Shown: positions 1-8,651, counted from the first letter of the stretch. The stretch: DNA of 64,000 bases from Hyphomicrobiales bacterium (GCA_017305935.1 JAFKJU010000005.1:1-64000); one strand, 5' to 3'. Numbers and translations are program-made. Notes: generated by a model from the letters alone, not told the origin.

Positions 1-461
1 CCCGTTACGTTGATGACGACAACTACAAGGTCAACGTTGTCGGCGGTCTCGGCTACTCCACCGGCGCATTCGGCTTCTCGGTCGTCGGCGGTTACGACAG
101 CCATGCTGAAGAAGGCGCGATCAAGGCTCGCTTGGACGGCACCTTCGGCAACATCACTGCCTTCTTGATGGGCGCATGGAGCACCGACGGCGACACCACC
201 AACGCCTTCGCACCGGGCGACACCTACGGTCCGTGGGGCGACTGGGCTGTCTGGGGCGGCATCGGCGGCAAGTTCTCCGACACGCTCGGCGCCAACCTGC
301 AGCTCGCTTACACCGACAACGAAACCTTCGCTGCTGCTGCTAACCTGAAGTGGAACCCGGTACCGGGCCTGCTGATCCAGCCGGAAGTCACCTACACCAA
401 GTGGGATTCGATCGACGAAGATCAGTGGAACGGCATGGTTCGCTTCCAGCGCACGTTCTAA
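1..461 (+). CDS. Outer-membrane porin, C-terminal part (5' end outside window)
   Basis: The reading frame is open from base 3, so the start lies upstream of the window. The visible 152 residues alternate short beta strands with Gly/Asp-rich turns and end in a terminal Phe (RTF), the usual C-terminal signal recognised by the BAM machinery for outer-membrane barrels. The repeated pattern of Gly, Trp and Tyr strands resembles the Porin_2 family (RopA/Omp2b-like) that forms trimeric general-diffusion pores in Rhizobiales. These porins usually exceed 330 residues, so less than half is seen. A strong terminator follows directly, so this is the last gene of its transcript. The porin call is solid; the paralogue cannot be named because Rhizobiaceae carry several copies. 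Confidence 0.85.
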   Translation, partial: RYVDDDNYKVNVVGGLGYSTGAFGFSVVGGYDSHAEEGAIKARLDGTFGNITAFLMGAWSTDGDTTNAFAPGDTYGPWGDWAVWGGIGGKFSDTLGANLQLAYTDNETFAAAANLKWNPVPGLLIQPEVTYTKWDSIDEDQWNGMVRFQRTF

Positions 462-486
462 TCATCAGGCTTCGGCTTGTTGAAGG

Positions 487-520
487 GAAGCTCGGCCAAA
501 AGCCGGGCTTCTTTCGTTTT
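487..520 (+). terminator. Rho-independent terminator of the porin gene
   Basis: A 10-bp stem (GAAGCTCGGC / GCCGGGCTTC, one G-U pair) with loop CAAAA is followed by TTTCGTTTT. It begins 25 nt after the porin stop codon. Confidence 0.85.
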
Positions 521-669
521 GGGTCTCAGGACGCCAGGCTTTGGCATTGGTGCGCTGCAATCGATCAATAAGCTGCGTTCGCCGGAGCAAGCATCCGACG
601 GCAGCAATGAATTCGGTTCTGTTGCGGGATAGGAAGCCGTGTATCCCGGAGATGGGGACGTGGCTAAGG

Positions 670-1545
670 TTAGTCGGAGGCGTTCAGGAAGTCGGCGATG
701 ACAGGGGCGATTCCGTCGACATGGAGCAGGGGGGCGTGGCCCTGGCCGCCGGCGGACAAAAGCATCGCGTTCGGATGTCGGCGCTGCATTTCGGAAACGG
801 TTTCCAGGGAAAGCAGGGCGGTGTTTTCGCCGCGCACGATCAGCAGCGGCATGGATGTCATCTGCTCGAATTGTGCCCAAAGGTCGGGCAGGGGTTGGTC
901 GAGATCGGCCGCCTGGAGTTGCTCGACGATCGCCCGGTCGAAATCGGCCTCGATCATGCCGTTGCGTTTTGCGTAGATCGCCTGCGCCATGTCGATCCAG
1001 TCGCGATCCTCAAGGATCGGAAAGGCGGGGCCGTGAACGGATTTGAGTGCCAGAGCGGCCAAGGGCCAGTCGGAGGAGAGGTGTGTCCGGCTCAGGTAAT
1101 TGCGAATCTGTTTCAGGCCCTCGGTTTCGATGCGCGGGCCGATATCGTTGAGCACGATGCGACGCAGCAGCGCCGGCCGCATGGCCGCAAGAAGATGCAG
1201 GATCAGCCCGCCGCGTGAGGTGCCGATGAAATCGGCGCGGTCTATGCCAAAAGCCTCACAGGCGGCGATCACATCCTGTGCCTCGACCAGCAGATTGTAA
1301 TTGGCTTTGTTGTGGTCGCGGTCGGATTCCCCGCGGCCGCGATAATCCAGCGTCAGAACCCGGCGCGGTCTTGCCGCATCGCGCGAAAGGAAAAGCGCAA
1401 GCTGGTGAAAATCACGGGAATTGCGCGTCAGGCCGGCCAGGCAGACGATCGGAACCGTGTCGTCGAGTTGCAAACCATAATCGCGGGCATACAGCGTCAG
1501 CCCATCCGGACTGGCGAAAGTTCGCGGCGTGAAGCCGTTGTCCAT
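670..1545 (-). CDS. Alpha/beta hydrolase fold protein
   Basis: This 291-residue protein has the alpha/beta hydrolase pattern. An oxyanion-side segment (VCLAGLTRNS, near 34-43) comes first, then a nucleophile elbow GTSRG with Ser110, and a late His270 in GQGHAP. The acid residue is probably the Asp or Glu near 240-250. No signal peptide is visible, so it is probably cytosolic. The start is supported by GGGGGA about 6 nt upstream. It lies 33 nt downstream of the lytic transglycosylase gene on the same strand and is probably co-transcribed with it. The substrate is unknown; such proteins include esterases, haloperoxidase-like enzymes and lactonases, and nothing here separates them. Confidence 0.8.
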   Translation of the reverse strand: MDNGFTPRTFASPDGLTLYARDYGLQLDDTVPIVCLAGLTRNSRDFHQLALFLSRDAARPRRVLTLDYRGRGESDRDHNKANYNLLVEAQDVIAACEAFGIDRADFIGTSRGGLILHLLAAMRPALLRRIVLNDIGPRIETEGLKQIRNYLSRTHLSSDWPLAALALKSVHGPAFPILEDRDWIDMAQAIYAKRNGMIEADFDRAIVEQLQAADLDQPLPDLWAQFEQMTSMPLLIVRGENTALLSLETVSEMQRRHPNAMLLSAGGQGHAPLLHVDGIAPVIADFLNASD

Positions 1546-1578
1546 TGTAGTCCCCCAAATAGTTTCCAGTCCGATCGC

Positions 1579-3624
1579 CTATCCCCTGCCAAAGCGTAGA
1601 TCGTGTTCGATATCGGCGCTCTGGCCCAGCCGGCTTTTGTAGATCTGGTAATTCTCCATCACTCTCTGGACATAGCCGCGCGTTTCGGAAAAGGGAATGC
1701 GCTCGATCCAGTCGACCACCTCGTCGATGGATTTTCCGCGCGGATCGCCATACCGGGCGATCCATTCCGGCACGCGTTTCGGTCCGGCATTGTAGGCGAC
1801 GAAGGTGAGAATATAGGAGCCGCCGAAGGCGTCGATCTGCTCACCGAGATAATGCGCGCCGAGCGTGGCGTTGTAGCCGGCATCGGTGGTCAGCTTGTCG
1901 GCCGAAAAGGACATGGCGTGGCGCACGGCCACGGCCTTGGCGGTCGAGGGCAGGAGCTGCAGCAGGCCACGGGCATTGGCGCGCGAGACGGCGGCAGGAT
2001 TGAAGGCGCTTTCCTGCCGGGCGATGGCATAAGCCAGCGCCTTGCCGGAGGAAGAGATGTTGGCGCTATCGGGAATGGCGCCGATCGGGAAGGCAAGGGC
2101 TGCGACATCGATGCCGCGCCCATAGGCGATCTTGCCGATCTGCAGCGACAATTGATGGCCGATGCCGGTTTCGGCCCGCGCCGTCAGGAGCGCCAGTTCG
2201 CCGGGGCTGTCGAGCTGTTCGGCCAGCGCCAGATAAAGACTGTTGGCGCGCCAGCCATGGCCGGCGGCCTCCAGCCGGTCGATGGCGCGCACGGCCTCGC
2301 GGGCGGCAAAACGCTGGCGATCGGTTTCCGTCGGCTGCGGATAGGAGACGCTGACGGCATTGTTCTTCAGCCGTGCGGCGGCAAGCTGGCCGTAGAACGT
2401 GCCGGGATAGGCGGCGGCGCGGGAGAAATAACCCTGCGGCGTGCCGGGCCCGCCCACTTCGGCGGCCCGACCGAGCCAGTACCAGCCGCGCGATGCGGAA
2501 AGCGGCCGGCTGGAGGTATCGAGAATGCGCTTGAAATGCCGCGCGGCCGTGGCGCCGTCCTTCAACCCGCGCAGCGCATACCAGCCGGCATGGAATTCCG
2601 CCTCCACCACGTCGCTGGTATCGGTGGCGACCGAGGCGGCGACGACGTCGTAAGCGGCCTTGAATTGACCGCGGTCGGCGAGACCGCGGCTGACGATGCG
2701 CTGCTCCGACCACCACTCCGCAGGATTGACCAGCTTTTCGCGGTCCTTCGGCAATTGACGCAAAAGGGCAGCGGCATCGGTATATTTGCTCTGCCGGCGC
2801 AAAAGCTCGATACGCGCGAAGAGATAGCCGGGATCGTTGCGGAAGCGGACATCGACCGCGGAAATCAGCGCCAGAGCCTTGGAGGAATTCTGCATCACCG
2901 CCGCCCAGGCCGCATACAGCGACTGGGCCTGGCCGAGCTCGGCAAAGCGCTTGGCCTGCGCGATGCGGCTGCGAAACATCAGGAAATCCATGCGCATGCG
3001 ATGGTCGTCCACGGACAGAAAGCCGGCATAATCCTTGATGATCCGGTCTTCGGTCGGCTTGTCCATGGCTTCCCTGGCCCAGAGCCGACGCAGGATCGGG
3101 CTGGCCTTGGCGGCATCGTCGCTGGCGACATAGGCGCGCACCAGGGCTAGCGATCCCTCGACGGTTTCCGGCGCCGTCTGGCCAAAGGCGGCAAGGACAT
3201 CGGCCGGTGGCGGATTTTCCTCGAACAACGCCTTTTCGGAATTGCCCCGCAGCCGCGCCAGCCCCGGCCAGCCGGTCAGTTCCTTTTGCGCGGCAGCGAT
3301 CTCATGCGAAGGAACGCCACGCTGGCGCGACATGACGATCGCCCAGGTGAGCAGGTGCCGGTCGAGTTCGGCCGCCGGCATGGAATCGCGAATGAGGAGC
3401 GCCCGGGCCGGATCCTTGTTAGACAGCGCATCCAGCCCCGCCTTTAGCGCCGGGGCGACGACGGGAACCGGCGGAGCGGGATCGGCGGGCGCCGTCATTG
3501 CCTCCAGCGCCGGCCTGGATTTCGGCACCGGCAGGAAGCCGTTCTCCAGGGGGCTTGCCATCAGGCTGCCGGCGCAGAGCGCGGCAAGGCCTGTATACGA
3601 AAGCAGGAAAGCGGAGATTTTCAT
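1579..3624 (-). CDS. Soluble lytic murein transglycosylase (Slt70-like)
   Basis: This is a periplasmic enzyme that cleaves peptidoglycan glycan strands to 1,6-anhydromuropeptides. The 681-residue protein starts with a signal peptide (hydrophobic residues about 5-22, likely cut after LMA). A long helical superhelix region, roughly 100-500, matches the U/L domains of Slt70. The SLT catalytic domain lies at about 529-665, with the catalytic Glu538 in ARQESAFNP, then GLLQLLPSTA and the AYNAGP motif. A further ATG 207 nt upstream exists. The start chosen here has AGGAG about 10 nt before it and puts the signal peptide at the N-terminus. The alpha/beta hydrolase gene follows at 33 nt. The gene is divergent from dapA. 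Confidence 0.92.
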   Translation of the reverse strand: MKISAFLLSYTGLAALCAGSLMASPLENGFLPVPKSRPALEAMTAPADPAPPVPVVAPALKAGLDALSNKDPARALLIRDSMPAAELDRHLLTWAIVMSRQRGVPSHEIAAAQKELTGWPGLARLRGNSEKALFEENPPPADVLAAFGQTAPETVEGSLALVRAYVASDDAAKASPILRRLWAREAMDKPTEDRIIKDYAGFLSVDDHRMRMDFLMFRSRIAQAKRFAELGQAQSLYAAWAAVMQNSSKALALISAVDVRFRNDPGYLFARIELLRRQSKYTDAAALLRQLPKDREKLVNPAEWWSEQRIVSRGLADRGQFKAAYDVVAASVATDTSDVVEAEFHAGWYALRGLKDGATAARHFKRILDTSSRPLSASRGWYWLGRAAEVGGPGTPQGYFSRAAAYPGTFYGQLAAARLKNNAVSVSYPQPTETDRQRFAAREAVRAIDRLEAAGHGWRANSLYLALAEQLDSPGELALLTARAETGIGHQLSLQIGKIAYGRGIDVAALAFPIGAIPDSANISSSGKALAYAIARQESAFNPAAVSRANARGLLQLLPSTAKAVAVRHAMSFSADKLTTDAGYNATLGAHYLGEQIDAFGGSYILTFVAYNAGPKRVPEWIARYGDPRGKSIDEVVDWIERIPFSETRGYVQRVMENYQIYKSRLGQSADIEHDLRFGRG

Positions 3625-3680
3625 CCGGTGTTGCGCTCCTTGAACGCCGGCGGAAAACGGCATCGGACAGAAGGACAGCT

Positions 3681-3711
3681 CAGGCTGAGAACGCAATCGT
3701 TTCAGGCTGAG
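3681..3711. promoter_or_regulatory. Direct repeat CAGGCTGAG upstream of the transglycosylase gene
   Basis: CAGGCTGAG occurs at 3681-3689 and again at 3703-3711, 22 bp apart from start to start, or about two helical turns. It lies 57-87 bp before the transglycosylase start, between that gene and divergent dapA. The spacing suggests a protein-binding site, but the factor is unknown. Confidence 0.35.
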
Positions 3712-3906
3712 TGTGTTTAACCCTAGCATAACGACGATGGCTTGCGCATGAAATTGGCTTGCCTGCGCCAGCCGCAGTCCGGTTTCGGGAAATATCCGGC
3801 TTGGCGTCTCTGCCAGCTTGTCGTCACGCAAGCACCTGTTTATGGTGCGCCAGCTTTAATCACGGAATGCGGCCGAAGCATGAGCGGCGGCCTCAAGGAG
3901 CGTTGC

Positions 3907-4791
3907 ATGTTCAAGGGATCGATTCCCGCTCTCGTCACACCTTTCACGCAGGCTGGCGCCATCGATGAGGATGCCTTCGTCAAGCATGTCGAATGGCAGA
4001 TCTCCGAAGGCAGCCACGGCCTCGTACCGGTCGGGACGACGGGCGAATCCCCGACGCTTTCGCATGCCGAGCATAAACGTGTGGTCGAGCTGTGCATTCA
4101 GGTCGCGGCAAAACGCGTGCCGGTCATTGCCGGCGCCGGCTCCAACAACACCACTGAAGCGATCGAGCTGGCGAGGCACGCGGAAGCTGCCGGCGCCGAT
4201 GCCCTTCTGGTTGTCACCCCCTATTATAATCGTCCGACGCAGAAGGGCCTGATCGCGCATTTCGCGGCGGTTGCCGAAGGCACGCGCCTGCCGATCATCA
4301 TCTACAATATTCCCGGTCGCTCGGTTGTCGACATGACGCCGGAAACCATGGGCGTGCTGGCAAAGGCGCATTCGAATATTATCGGTGTCAAGGATGCCAC
4401 CGGCCGCCTTGAGCGCGTGTCGGAACAGCGCATCACCTGTGGCAAGGATTTCGTCCAGCTTTCCGGCGAGGATGCAACTGCCCTCGGTTTCAACGCCCAT
4501 GGCGGCGTCGGCTGCATTTCGGTGACGGCCAATGTTGCGCCGCGCCTCTGTGCCGACTTCCAGAAGGCGACGCTGGCAGGCGATTTCGCCGCGGCGCTGG
4601 AATTGCAGGATCGGCTGATGCCGCTTCACAAGGCAATCTTCCTGGAGCCCGGCGTCTGCGGCGCCAAATATGCGCTGTCGAAGCTCGGCCGCCTGAACCG
4701 CACGGCGCGCTCGCCGCTGCTCTCGACGCTGGAGCCGGTGACGGAAGCGGCCATCGATGCGGCGCTGCGCCATGCGGGCCTGCTGAACTGA
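3907..4791 (+). CDS. dapA: 4-hydroxy-tetrahydrodipicolinate synthase
   Basis: DapA condenses pyruvate with aspartate semialdehyde, the first committed step to diaminopimelate (peptidoglycan) and lysine, in the cytosol. The 294-residue length is typical. Diagnostic residues are visible: GTTGES (43-48), the catalytic Tyr in TPYYNRP and Tyr133 in IIYN, and the Schiff-base Lys162 in GVKDATG. An in-frame ATG 27 nt upstream is less likely, because AAGGAG sits 6 nt before the chosen ATG. It is followed by a palindromic repeat and a 30-bp palindrome before smpB. The dapA-smpB order is common in Rhizobiales. Confidence 0.97.
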   Translation: MFKGSIPALVTPFTQAGAIDEDAFVKHVEWQISEGSHGLVPVGTTGESPTLSHAEHKRVVELCIQVAAKRVPVIAGAGSNNTTEAIELARHAEAAGADALLVVTPYYNRPTQKGLIAHFAAVAEGTRLPIIIYNIPGRSVVDMTPETMGVLAKAHSNIIGVKDATGRLERVSEQRITCGKDFVQLSGEDATALGFNAHGGVGCISVTANVAPRLCADFQKATLAGDFAAALELQDRLMPLHKAIFLEPGVCGAKYALSKLGRLNRTARSPLLSTLEPVTEAAIDAALRHAGLLN

Positions 4792-4793
4792 AA

Positions 4794-4829
4794 GCAATTC
4801 CAGCAAAGTGTGAGGCGGTTCGGAATTGC
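4794..4829. repeat. Palindromic intergenic repeat, copy A
   Basis: GCAATTCC (4794-4801) and GGAATTGC (4822-4829) flank a core AGCAAAGTGTGAGGCGGTTC. The core is related to four other sites in this window (near 17.2, 32.8, 45.2 and 63.1 kb). It resembles the RIME/REP-like palindromes common between rhizobial genes. It starts 2 nt after the dapA stop codon. Confidence 0.7.
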
Positions 4830-4903
4830 GTTGAACAAGGCAAGGCGCCATTTCGGGCCTCGTCTTCACAATGCGCTCCACTTGCCTTACATAAGGCCTG
4901 AAC

Positions 4904-4933
4904 GACCGCCAAACCGGATCCGGTTTGGCGGTC
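4904..4933 (+). terminator. 30-bp perfect palindrome between dapA and smpB, probable terminator
   Basis: Two 15-nt halves are exact reverse complements (GACCGCCAAACCGGA and its complement), folding to a GC-rich hairpin followed by TTGCTATC. The T-tract is weak. The hairpin ends 22 nt before the smpB start, so it could also act as an attenuator of readthrough into smpB. Confidence 0.6.
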
Positions 4934-4955
4934 TTGCTATCGATGGATGACGGAT

Positions 4956-5432
4956 ATGGCCCCGAAAGGCAGCGAACGCACGGTCAGAAAGATCGTCGCG
5001 GAAAACCGCAAGGCGCGGTTCAACTACGAGATCATCGACACCTACGAGGCCGGTCTGGTCCTGACCGGCACCGAGGTCAAGTCGTTGCGCGAGGGCAAGG
5101 CCAATATCGCCGAATCCTACGCCTCGGACGAGGGCGACGAGATCTGGCTGATCAATTCGCATCTGCCGGAATATCTGCAGGCCAACCGCTTCAACCACGA
5201 GCCGCGCCGCCGCCGCAAGCTGCTGCTCGGCAAGCGCGAGATCAACCGCTTGCGCGCCGCCATCAACCGCGAGGGCATGACGCTGGTGCCGCTGAAGATC
5301 TACTTCAACGACAAGGGCCGGGCGAAGCTCGAACTGGCGCTCGCCAAGGGCAAGAAGCTGCACGACAAGCGCGAGACCGAGAAGGAACGCGACTGGAACC
5401 GGCAGAAGTCGCGGCTGTTGAAGACGGGCTGA
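4956..5432 (+). CDS. smpB: SsrA-binding protein SmpB
   Basis: SmpB binds the tRNA-like part of tmRNA and brings it to stalled ribosomes for trans-translation. The 158-residue protein has the family's OB-fold core ([15 protein letters not shown] near 38-52, LINSHLPEY) and the basic C-terminal tail ([18 protein letters not shown]) that enters the decoding centre. An alternative in-frame ATG lies 9 nt upstream (MTD). The MAPKG start is preferred because it matches the usual rhizobial N-terminus, but neither has a strong ribosome site. No tmRNA gene is recognisable next to it. Confidence 0.95.
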   Translation: MAPKGSERTVRKIVAENRKARFNYEIIDTYEAGLVLTGTEVKSLREGKANIAESYASDEGDEIWLINSHLPEYLQANRFNHEPRRRRKLLLGKREINRLRAAINREGMTLVPLKIYFNDKGRAKLELALAKGKKLHDKRETEKERDWNRQKSRLLKTG

Positions 5433-5557
5433 GGCCCTTCTTCCGTCAATGCTCGGACTTGTGCCCCAAGGATCTGCACCGCTTCGATTTTATGAGACGT
5501 TTGTAGATCCTAAGCCGAGGGATGACGTAGCGTGTGCGGGCAGGGCGTTCCTCAATC

Positions 5558-5586
5558 GCGCGCCGGTTTCCGGCGCGCCGTTTTTC
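5558..5586 (+). terminator. Rho-independent terminator of smpB
   Basis: A 9-bp stem GCGCGCCGG / CCGGCGCGC with loop TTT is followed by CG and a run of five T. It lies between smpB and the convergent chemoreceptor gene. Confidence 0.85.
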
Positions 5587-5587
5587 G

Positions 5588-7123
5588 TCAGGCATACCGC
5601 CGCTGATACTCGACCGTCCGTTCCTGATAAGTCATCGAACTGCCGACCTTGAAGCGGGAGACGAGACGGGCGAGCGTGTCGCTGGCCTGGGTCAGGTTCT
5701 GGGTCGAGAGATAGGTTTCCTGAACCATCTGTGCATTCTGTTGCGTCACGCGGTCCATGTTGGAGACGGCGGTGTTGATTTCGGCAACGCCGGTCGATTG
5801 CTCCTGCGCCGAGGTGGCGATGGCGCTGATATGTTCGTTGATGCCATGCACCTGCTGGCCAATGCTCGACAGCGCCTCGCCGGTGCGGTTGACCAGCGAT
5901 ACCCCGAGCATGACGTCCTGGAAGGACTTGTCGATCAGCGACTTGATTTCCTTGGCGGCGTTGGCCGAACGCTGGGCGAGTTCGCGCACTTCTTGCGCCA
6001 CGACGGCGAAGCCGCGCCCGGCTTCGCCGGCGCGCGCCGCCTCGACCCCGGCATTCAGCGCGAGCAGATTGGTCTGGAACGCGATCTCGTCGATCACGCC
6101 GATGATCTGCGTGATTTTCTGCGACGATGTCTCGATGGCGCTCATCGCCTGCACGGCCTGCCCGACCACCTCACCGGAGCGGTTGGCGGCATCGGCGGAT
6201 TCGGCGACCGCGTTGCGAGCGTCGCGGCTGCGGATCGCCGATTGCTCGGAAATCGTCTTGATCTCCTCCAGGGCGGCCGCCGTCTGCTCCAGCGAGCTTG
6301 CCTGCTGCTCGGTACGCCGCGACATGTCGTCGGTCGCGGTCGACAGTTCCTGCGAATTGGTGGCAACGAGTTCCGAGGCCTTGATGATTTCGGCGAAAGT
6401 GCGCTCGAGGCCGGCGACGGACTTGTTGAAGTTTTCCTTGAGACGGTCGAATTGCGGCGCCAGTTTAGCCTCGATGGTCGAGGTCAGGTCGCCGTCGGCG
6501 AGGTCGTTGAGCGCATTGTCGAGCGCCTTCAACGCTTCTTCCTGGTCGGCTTCCAGCGCCAGGCGCTGCTGCTCGGCCTTTTGGCGTTCGACCGCCAGCG
6601 CCTCCAGATAGGTGGAGATGGCATAGTCCATGTCGAGAAAGGCGCTCTTCATGATCGCCGACAGGCTGGCCGACAGTCTTCTCGCTTTCTTTTCCTGAAG
6701 AAAGCCCTTGAGTTCATGGCCAATGACGGCGCGCAGGATCTGTTCGACCATCAGCGCGTAGCCGCCGATATACCAGCGCGGCTCGAGTCCGAGGCGGGCA
6801 TGGGTGCGGCCAATGGTGGTGACGGCGTTGACGTAATCCTGATCGAAACGCCCGGAGGAAATGCGCGCCCAATGCTTCTTCTGCATGGCCTTGGCCTGCC
6901 CGATATGGGCATCGCTGGAGAAGAAGCGTGCCGTTTCCGGCACGGACTTGACGCGGGCGTAGAACGTGTCGAGCGCATGGTCGAGCGAGCCGACGATGAC
7001 CTCGGAAATTTCCGACATCCCCTGGACACTTTCGGCATTCAGGCTGACGAAATCCAGTCTTTCGCGCAATTGACGGATGTTGGAGTCGGGATTTTTCATG
7101 AGATCGTTCGCCAATTGGTGCAT
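5588..7123 (-). CDS. Soluble globin-coupled chemoreceptor (HemAT/IcpA-like)
   Basis: This 511-residue methyl-accepting chemotaxis protein has no transmembrane segment. Residues about 20-170 match the protoglobin/globin-coupled sensor fold. The probable proximal heme ligand is His108 in RTHARLGLEPRWY. A HAMP-like stretch with the LADGDLT motif follows near 205-215. The long MCP signalling coiled coil carries the conserved hairpin tip (IDEIAFQTNLLALNA, then GFAVVAQEVRELA). Known relatives bind heme-oxygen and steer aerotaxis through CheA/CheW; Rhizobium IcpA is of this type. No C-terminal CheR pentapeptide is visible. No che genes are nearby, so it is an orphan receptor. An internal ATG at codon 9 is an alternative start. 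Confidence 0.88.
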   Translation of the reverse strand: MHQLANDLMKNPDSNIRQLRERLDFVSLNAESVQGMSEISEVIVGSLDHALDTFYARVKSVPETARFFSSDAHIGQAKAMQKKHWARISSGRFDQDYVNAVTTIGRTHARLGLEPRWYIGGYALMVEQILRAVIGHELKGFLQEKKARRLSASLSAIMKSAFLDMDYAISTYLEALAVERQKAEQQRLALEADQEEALKALDNALNDLADGDLTSTIEAKLAPQFDRLKENFNKSVAGLERTFAEIIKASELVATNSQELSTATDDMSRRTEQQASSLEQTAAALEEIKTISEQSAIRSRDARNAVAESADAANRSGEVVGQAVQAMSAIETSSQKITQIIGVIDEIAFQTNLLALNAGVEAARAGEAGRGFAVVAQEVRELAQRSANAAKEIKSLIDKSFQDVMLGVSLVNRTGEALSSIGQQVHGINEHISAIATSAQEQSTGVAEINTAVSNMDRVTQQNAQMVQETYLSTQNLTQASDTLARLVSRFKVGSSMTYQERTVEYQRRYA

Positions 7124-7202
7124 CCCGTCGGGACAAGAGTGACAAGCCGGCCTGCCGCGGGACGCCGCAAGTTAGCTTATGTCAATCTTATTGTAGAAGT
7201 TA

Positions 7203-7220
7203 CCCTTAAGGAGCCCTTAA
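7203..7220. promoter_or_regulatory. Tandem CCCTTAA repeat upstream of the chemoreceptor gene
   Basis: CCCTTAA occurs at 7203-7209 and 7214-7220, exactly 11 bp apart (one helical turn). It lies about 80-100 bp before the chemoreceptor start, in a 146-bp gap of lower GC. It may be a regulator site; no factor is assignable. Confidence 0.3.
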
Positions 7221-7269
7221 TGGGCGCGTTCGCGCGAGCACTATTTCTCGTGGGCGAAAAGCTGGGGCG

Positions 7270-7848
7270 TCAGCTCTCTGTCGCCGTATCGGACGGCTCG
7301 ACCGGACGATGAGCGCGCTCGGAAGGGTCGCGGCCGATTTCCGCCCGCAGCGTCGAGAGATCGATGAAATGATCGGCCTGGCGGCGCAGGTCGTCTGCGA
7401 TCATCGGCGGCTGCGTCGCCATGGTGGAGACGACCGAAACCTTGCGTCCCTTGCGCTGTAGAGCCTCGACCAGGGTGGTGAAATCGCCGTCGCCGGAAAA
7501 GATCACCAGATGATCGACCGTCTCGGACTGTTCCATCGCGTCGATGGCCAGCTCGATGTCCATGTTGCCCTTGATCTTGCGGCGTCCCATGGAGTCGGTA
7601 AATTCCTTGGCCGGCTTGGTCACCACCTTGTAGCCGTTGTAATCCAGCCAGTCGATCAGCGGGCGGATGGAGGAATATTCCTGATCTTCGATCAGCGCCG
7701 TATAGTAATAGGCCCTGAGCAAATAGCCCCGTTTCTGGAAAGCCTTCAAGAGCTTGCGGTAGTCGATGTCGAAGCCGAGGCTCTTGGAAGCGGCGTAAAG
7801 GTTTGCGCCGTCGATGAAGAGAGCAATTTTCTCGCGAGGGTCAAACAT
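7270..7848 (-). CDS. NYN-domain (LabA/DUF88-like) protein
   Basis: This 192-residue protein carries the NYN domain, a PIN-like metal-dependent nuclease fold. Acidic residues are in the expected places: Asp13 in FIDGAN, Asp97 in NMDIELAID, and Asp120 and Asp122 in FSGDGDF. Family members are predicted or shown to act on RNA. Role and substrate here are unknown. The start at MFDPREK is chosen because the NYN domain begins immediately and GGAAAAG lies just upstream. A longer frame starts 63 nt earlier but adds a low-complexity N-terminus. It lies upstream of the chemoreceptor gene on the same strand with a 146-bp gap, and is divergent from rpoZ. Confidence 0.85.
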   Translation of the reverse strand: MFDPREKIALFIDGANLYAASKSLGFDIDYRKLLKAFQKRGYLLRAYYYTALIEDQEYSSIRPLIDWLDYNGYKVVTKPAKEFTDSMGRRKIKGNMDIELAIDAMEQSETVDHLVIFSGDGDFTTLVEALQRKGRKVSVVSTMATQPPMIADDLRRQADHFIDLSTLRAEIGRDPSERAHRPVEPSDTATES

Positions 7849-8149
7849 CGCAATTCTTTTCCATGAAGAGAGCGTGAACGAAAGCGACTTCCGCAGAAGC
7901 CGCCGGGACATGATTTAGACGCACCGGCTTTGAGATCTCTACTTTATCAACAGGTCATATATTCGTCATTTAGGGCAGGTGTGGAAACATTCCAAGCAAC
8001 TGTGGATTGAATAAAAGCGAGGTCTGGAGGCGGCAAACGGCCCGCGACGCCGATTGCAATCGGCTCGCCGGCATGATTAACTTGAATTTCCGGCCTTTTG
8101 ATTGTATCGGGCATCCCAAGCATAAAAACTCGACGATAAAGGACAGACC
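7849..8149. other. Divergent intergenic region between the NYN gene and rpoZ
   Basis: About 300 bp without a gene. It must hold the outward promoters of both genes. The part at 7935-7975 is AT-rich (TTTATCAACAGGTCATATATTCGTCATTT is its core region, 7943-7971). No promoter hexamer pair of correct spacing could be fixed with confidence, and no RNA gene was recognised. Confidence 0.5.
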
Positions 8150-8557
8150 ATGGCCCGCGTCACGGTAGAAGACTGCATTGATAAGGTGGACAATCGTTTC
8201 GAGCTGGTTCTGCTCGCGAGCCATCGCGCCCGCCAGATCTCGCAGGGCGCCTCCATCACCATCGACCGCGACAACGACAAGAACCCCGTCGTCGCGCTTC
8301 GCGAAATCGCCGACGAGACGCTGTCGCCCGACGATCTGAAGGAAGACCTGATCCATTCGCTGCAGAAGCATGTCGAGGTCGACGAGCCCGAACACGATCT
8401 GGCCTCGGCCATCGGCGTTTCCGGCGCGGCCGCGTCCGAAGCCGGCGAGGAGGAAGAGGATCTGCCCGAGACCATCACCTTCGACCAGATGTCGGAAGAA
8501 GAACTGCTGGCCGGCATCGAAGGCCTGGTGCCGCCGGAAAAGAGCGACGATTATTGA
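8150..8557 (+). CDS. rpoZ: RNA polymerase omega subunit
   Basis: Omega helps assemble and stabilise RNA polymerase and forms part of one ppGpp site. The 135-residue protein has the typical start [13 protein letters not shown] followed by the conserved region [17 protein letters not shown]. It also has the longer acidic C-terminal tail seen in alphaproteobacteria. AAAGGA lies 7 nt upstream of the ATG. It precedes rsh, as rpoZ precedes spoT in E. coli, but a terminator separates the two genes. Confidence 0.97.
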   Translation: MARVTVEDCIDKVDNRFELVLLASHRARQISQGASITIDRDNDKNPVVALREIADETLSPDDLKEDLIHSLQKHVEVDEPEHDLASAIGVSGAAASEAGEEEEDLPETITFDQMSEEELLAGIEGLVPPEKSDDY

Positions 8558-8600
8558 TCGCCGGCCTCTGGACGAACCGTCCTTCCGCATTGCAATATCG

Positions 8601-8630
8601 CGCGCCGATCTTTTATGATCGGCGCGTTTT
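8601..8630 (+). terminator. Rho-independent terminator between rpoZ and rsh
   Basis: A 10-bp perfect stem CGCGCCGATC / GATCGGCGCG with loop TTTTAT is followed by TTTT. It lies 22 nt before the rsh start, so rsh is either expressed from readthrough or uses a promoter inside rpoZ. Confidence 0.85.
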
Positions 8631-8651
8631 CTGATTGTGGAGTAGCCTTGG

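Noticed and set aside
1603-3150. Long open frame (515 codons) opposite the lytic transglycosylase gene
   Set aside because: It is the antisense image of a GC-rich gene with clear family motifs on the other strand, and it has no ribosome site or recognisable product.
4793-5587. A tmRNA (ssrA) gene near smpB
   Set aside because: The gaps beside smpB are too short, and none contains the tRNA-like ends or tag-coding frame of either a one-piece or a permuted tmRNA.
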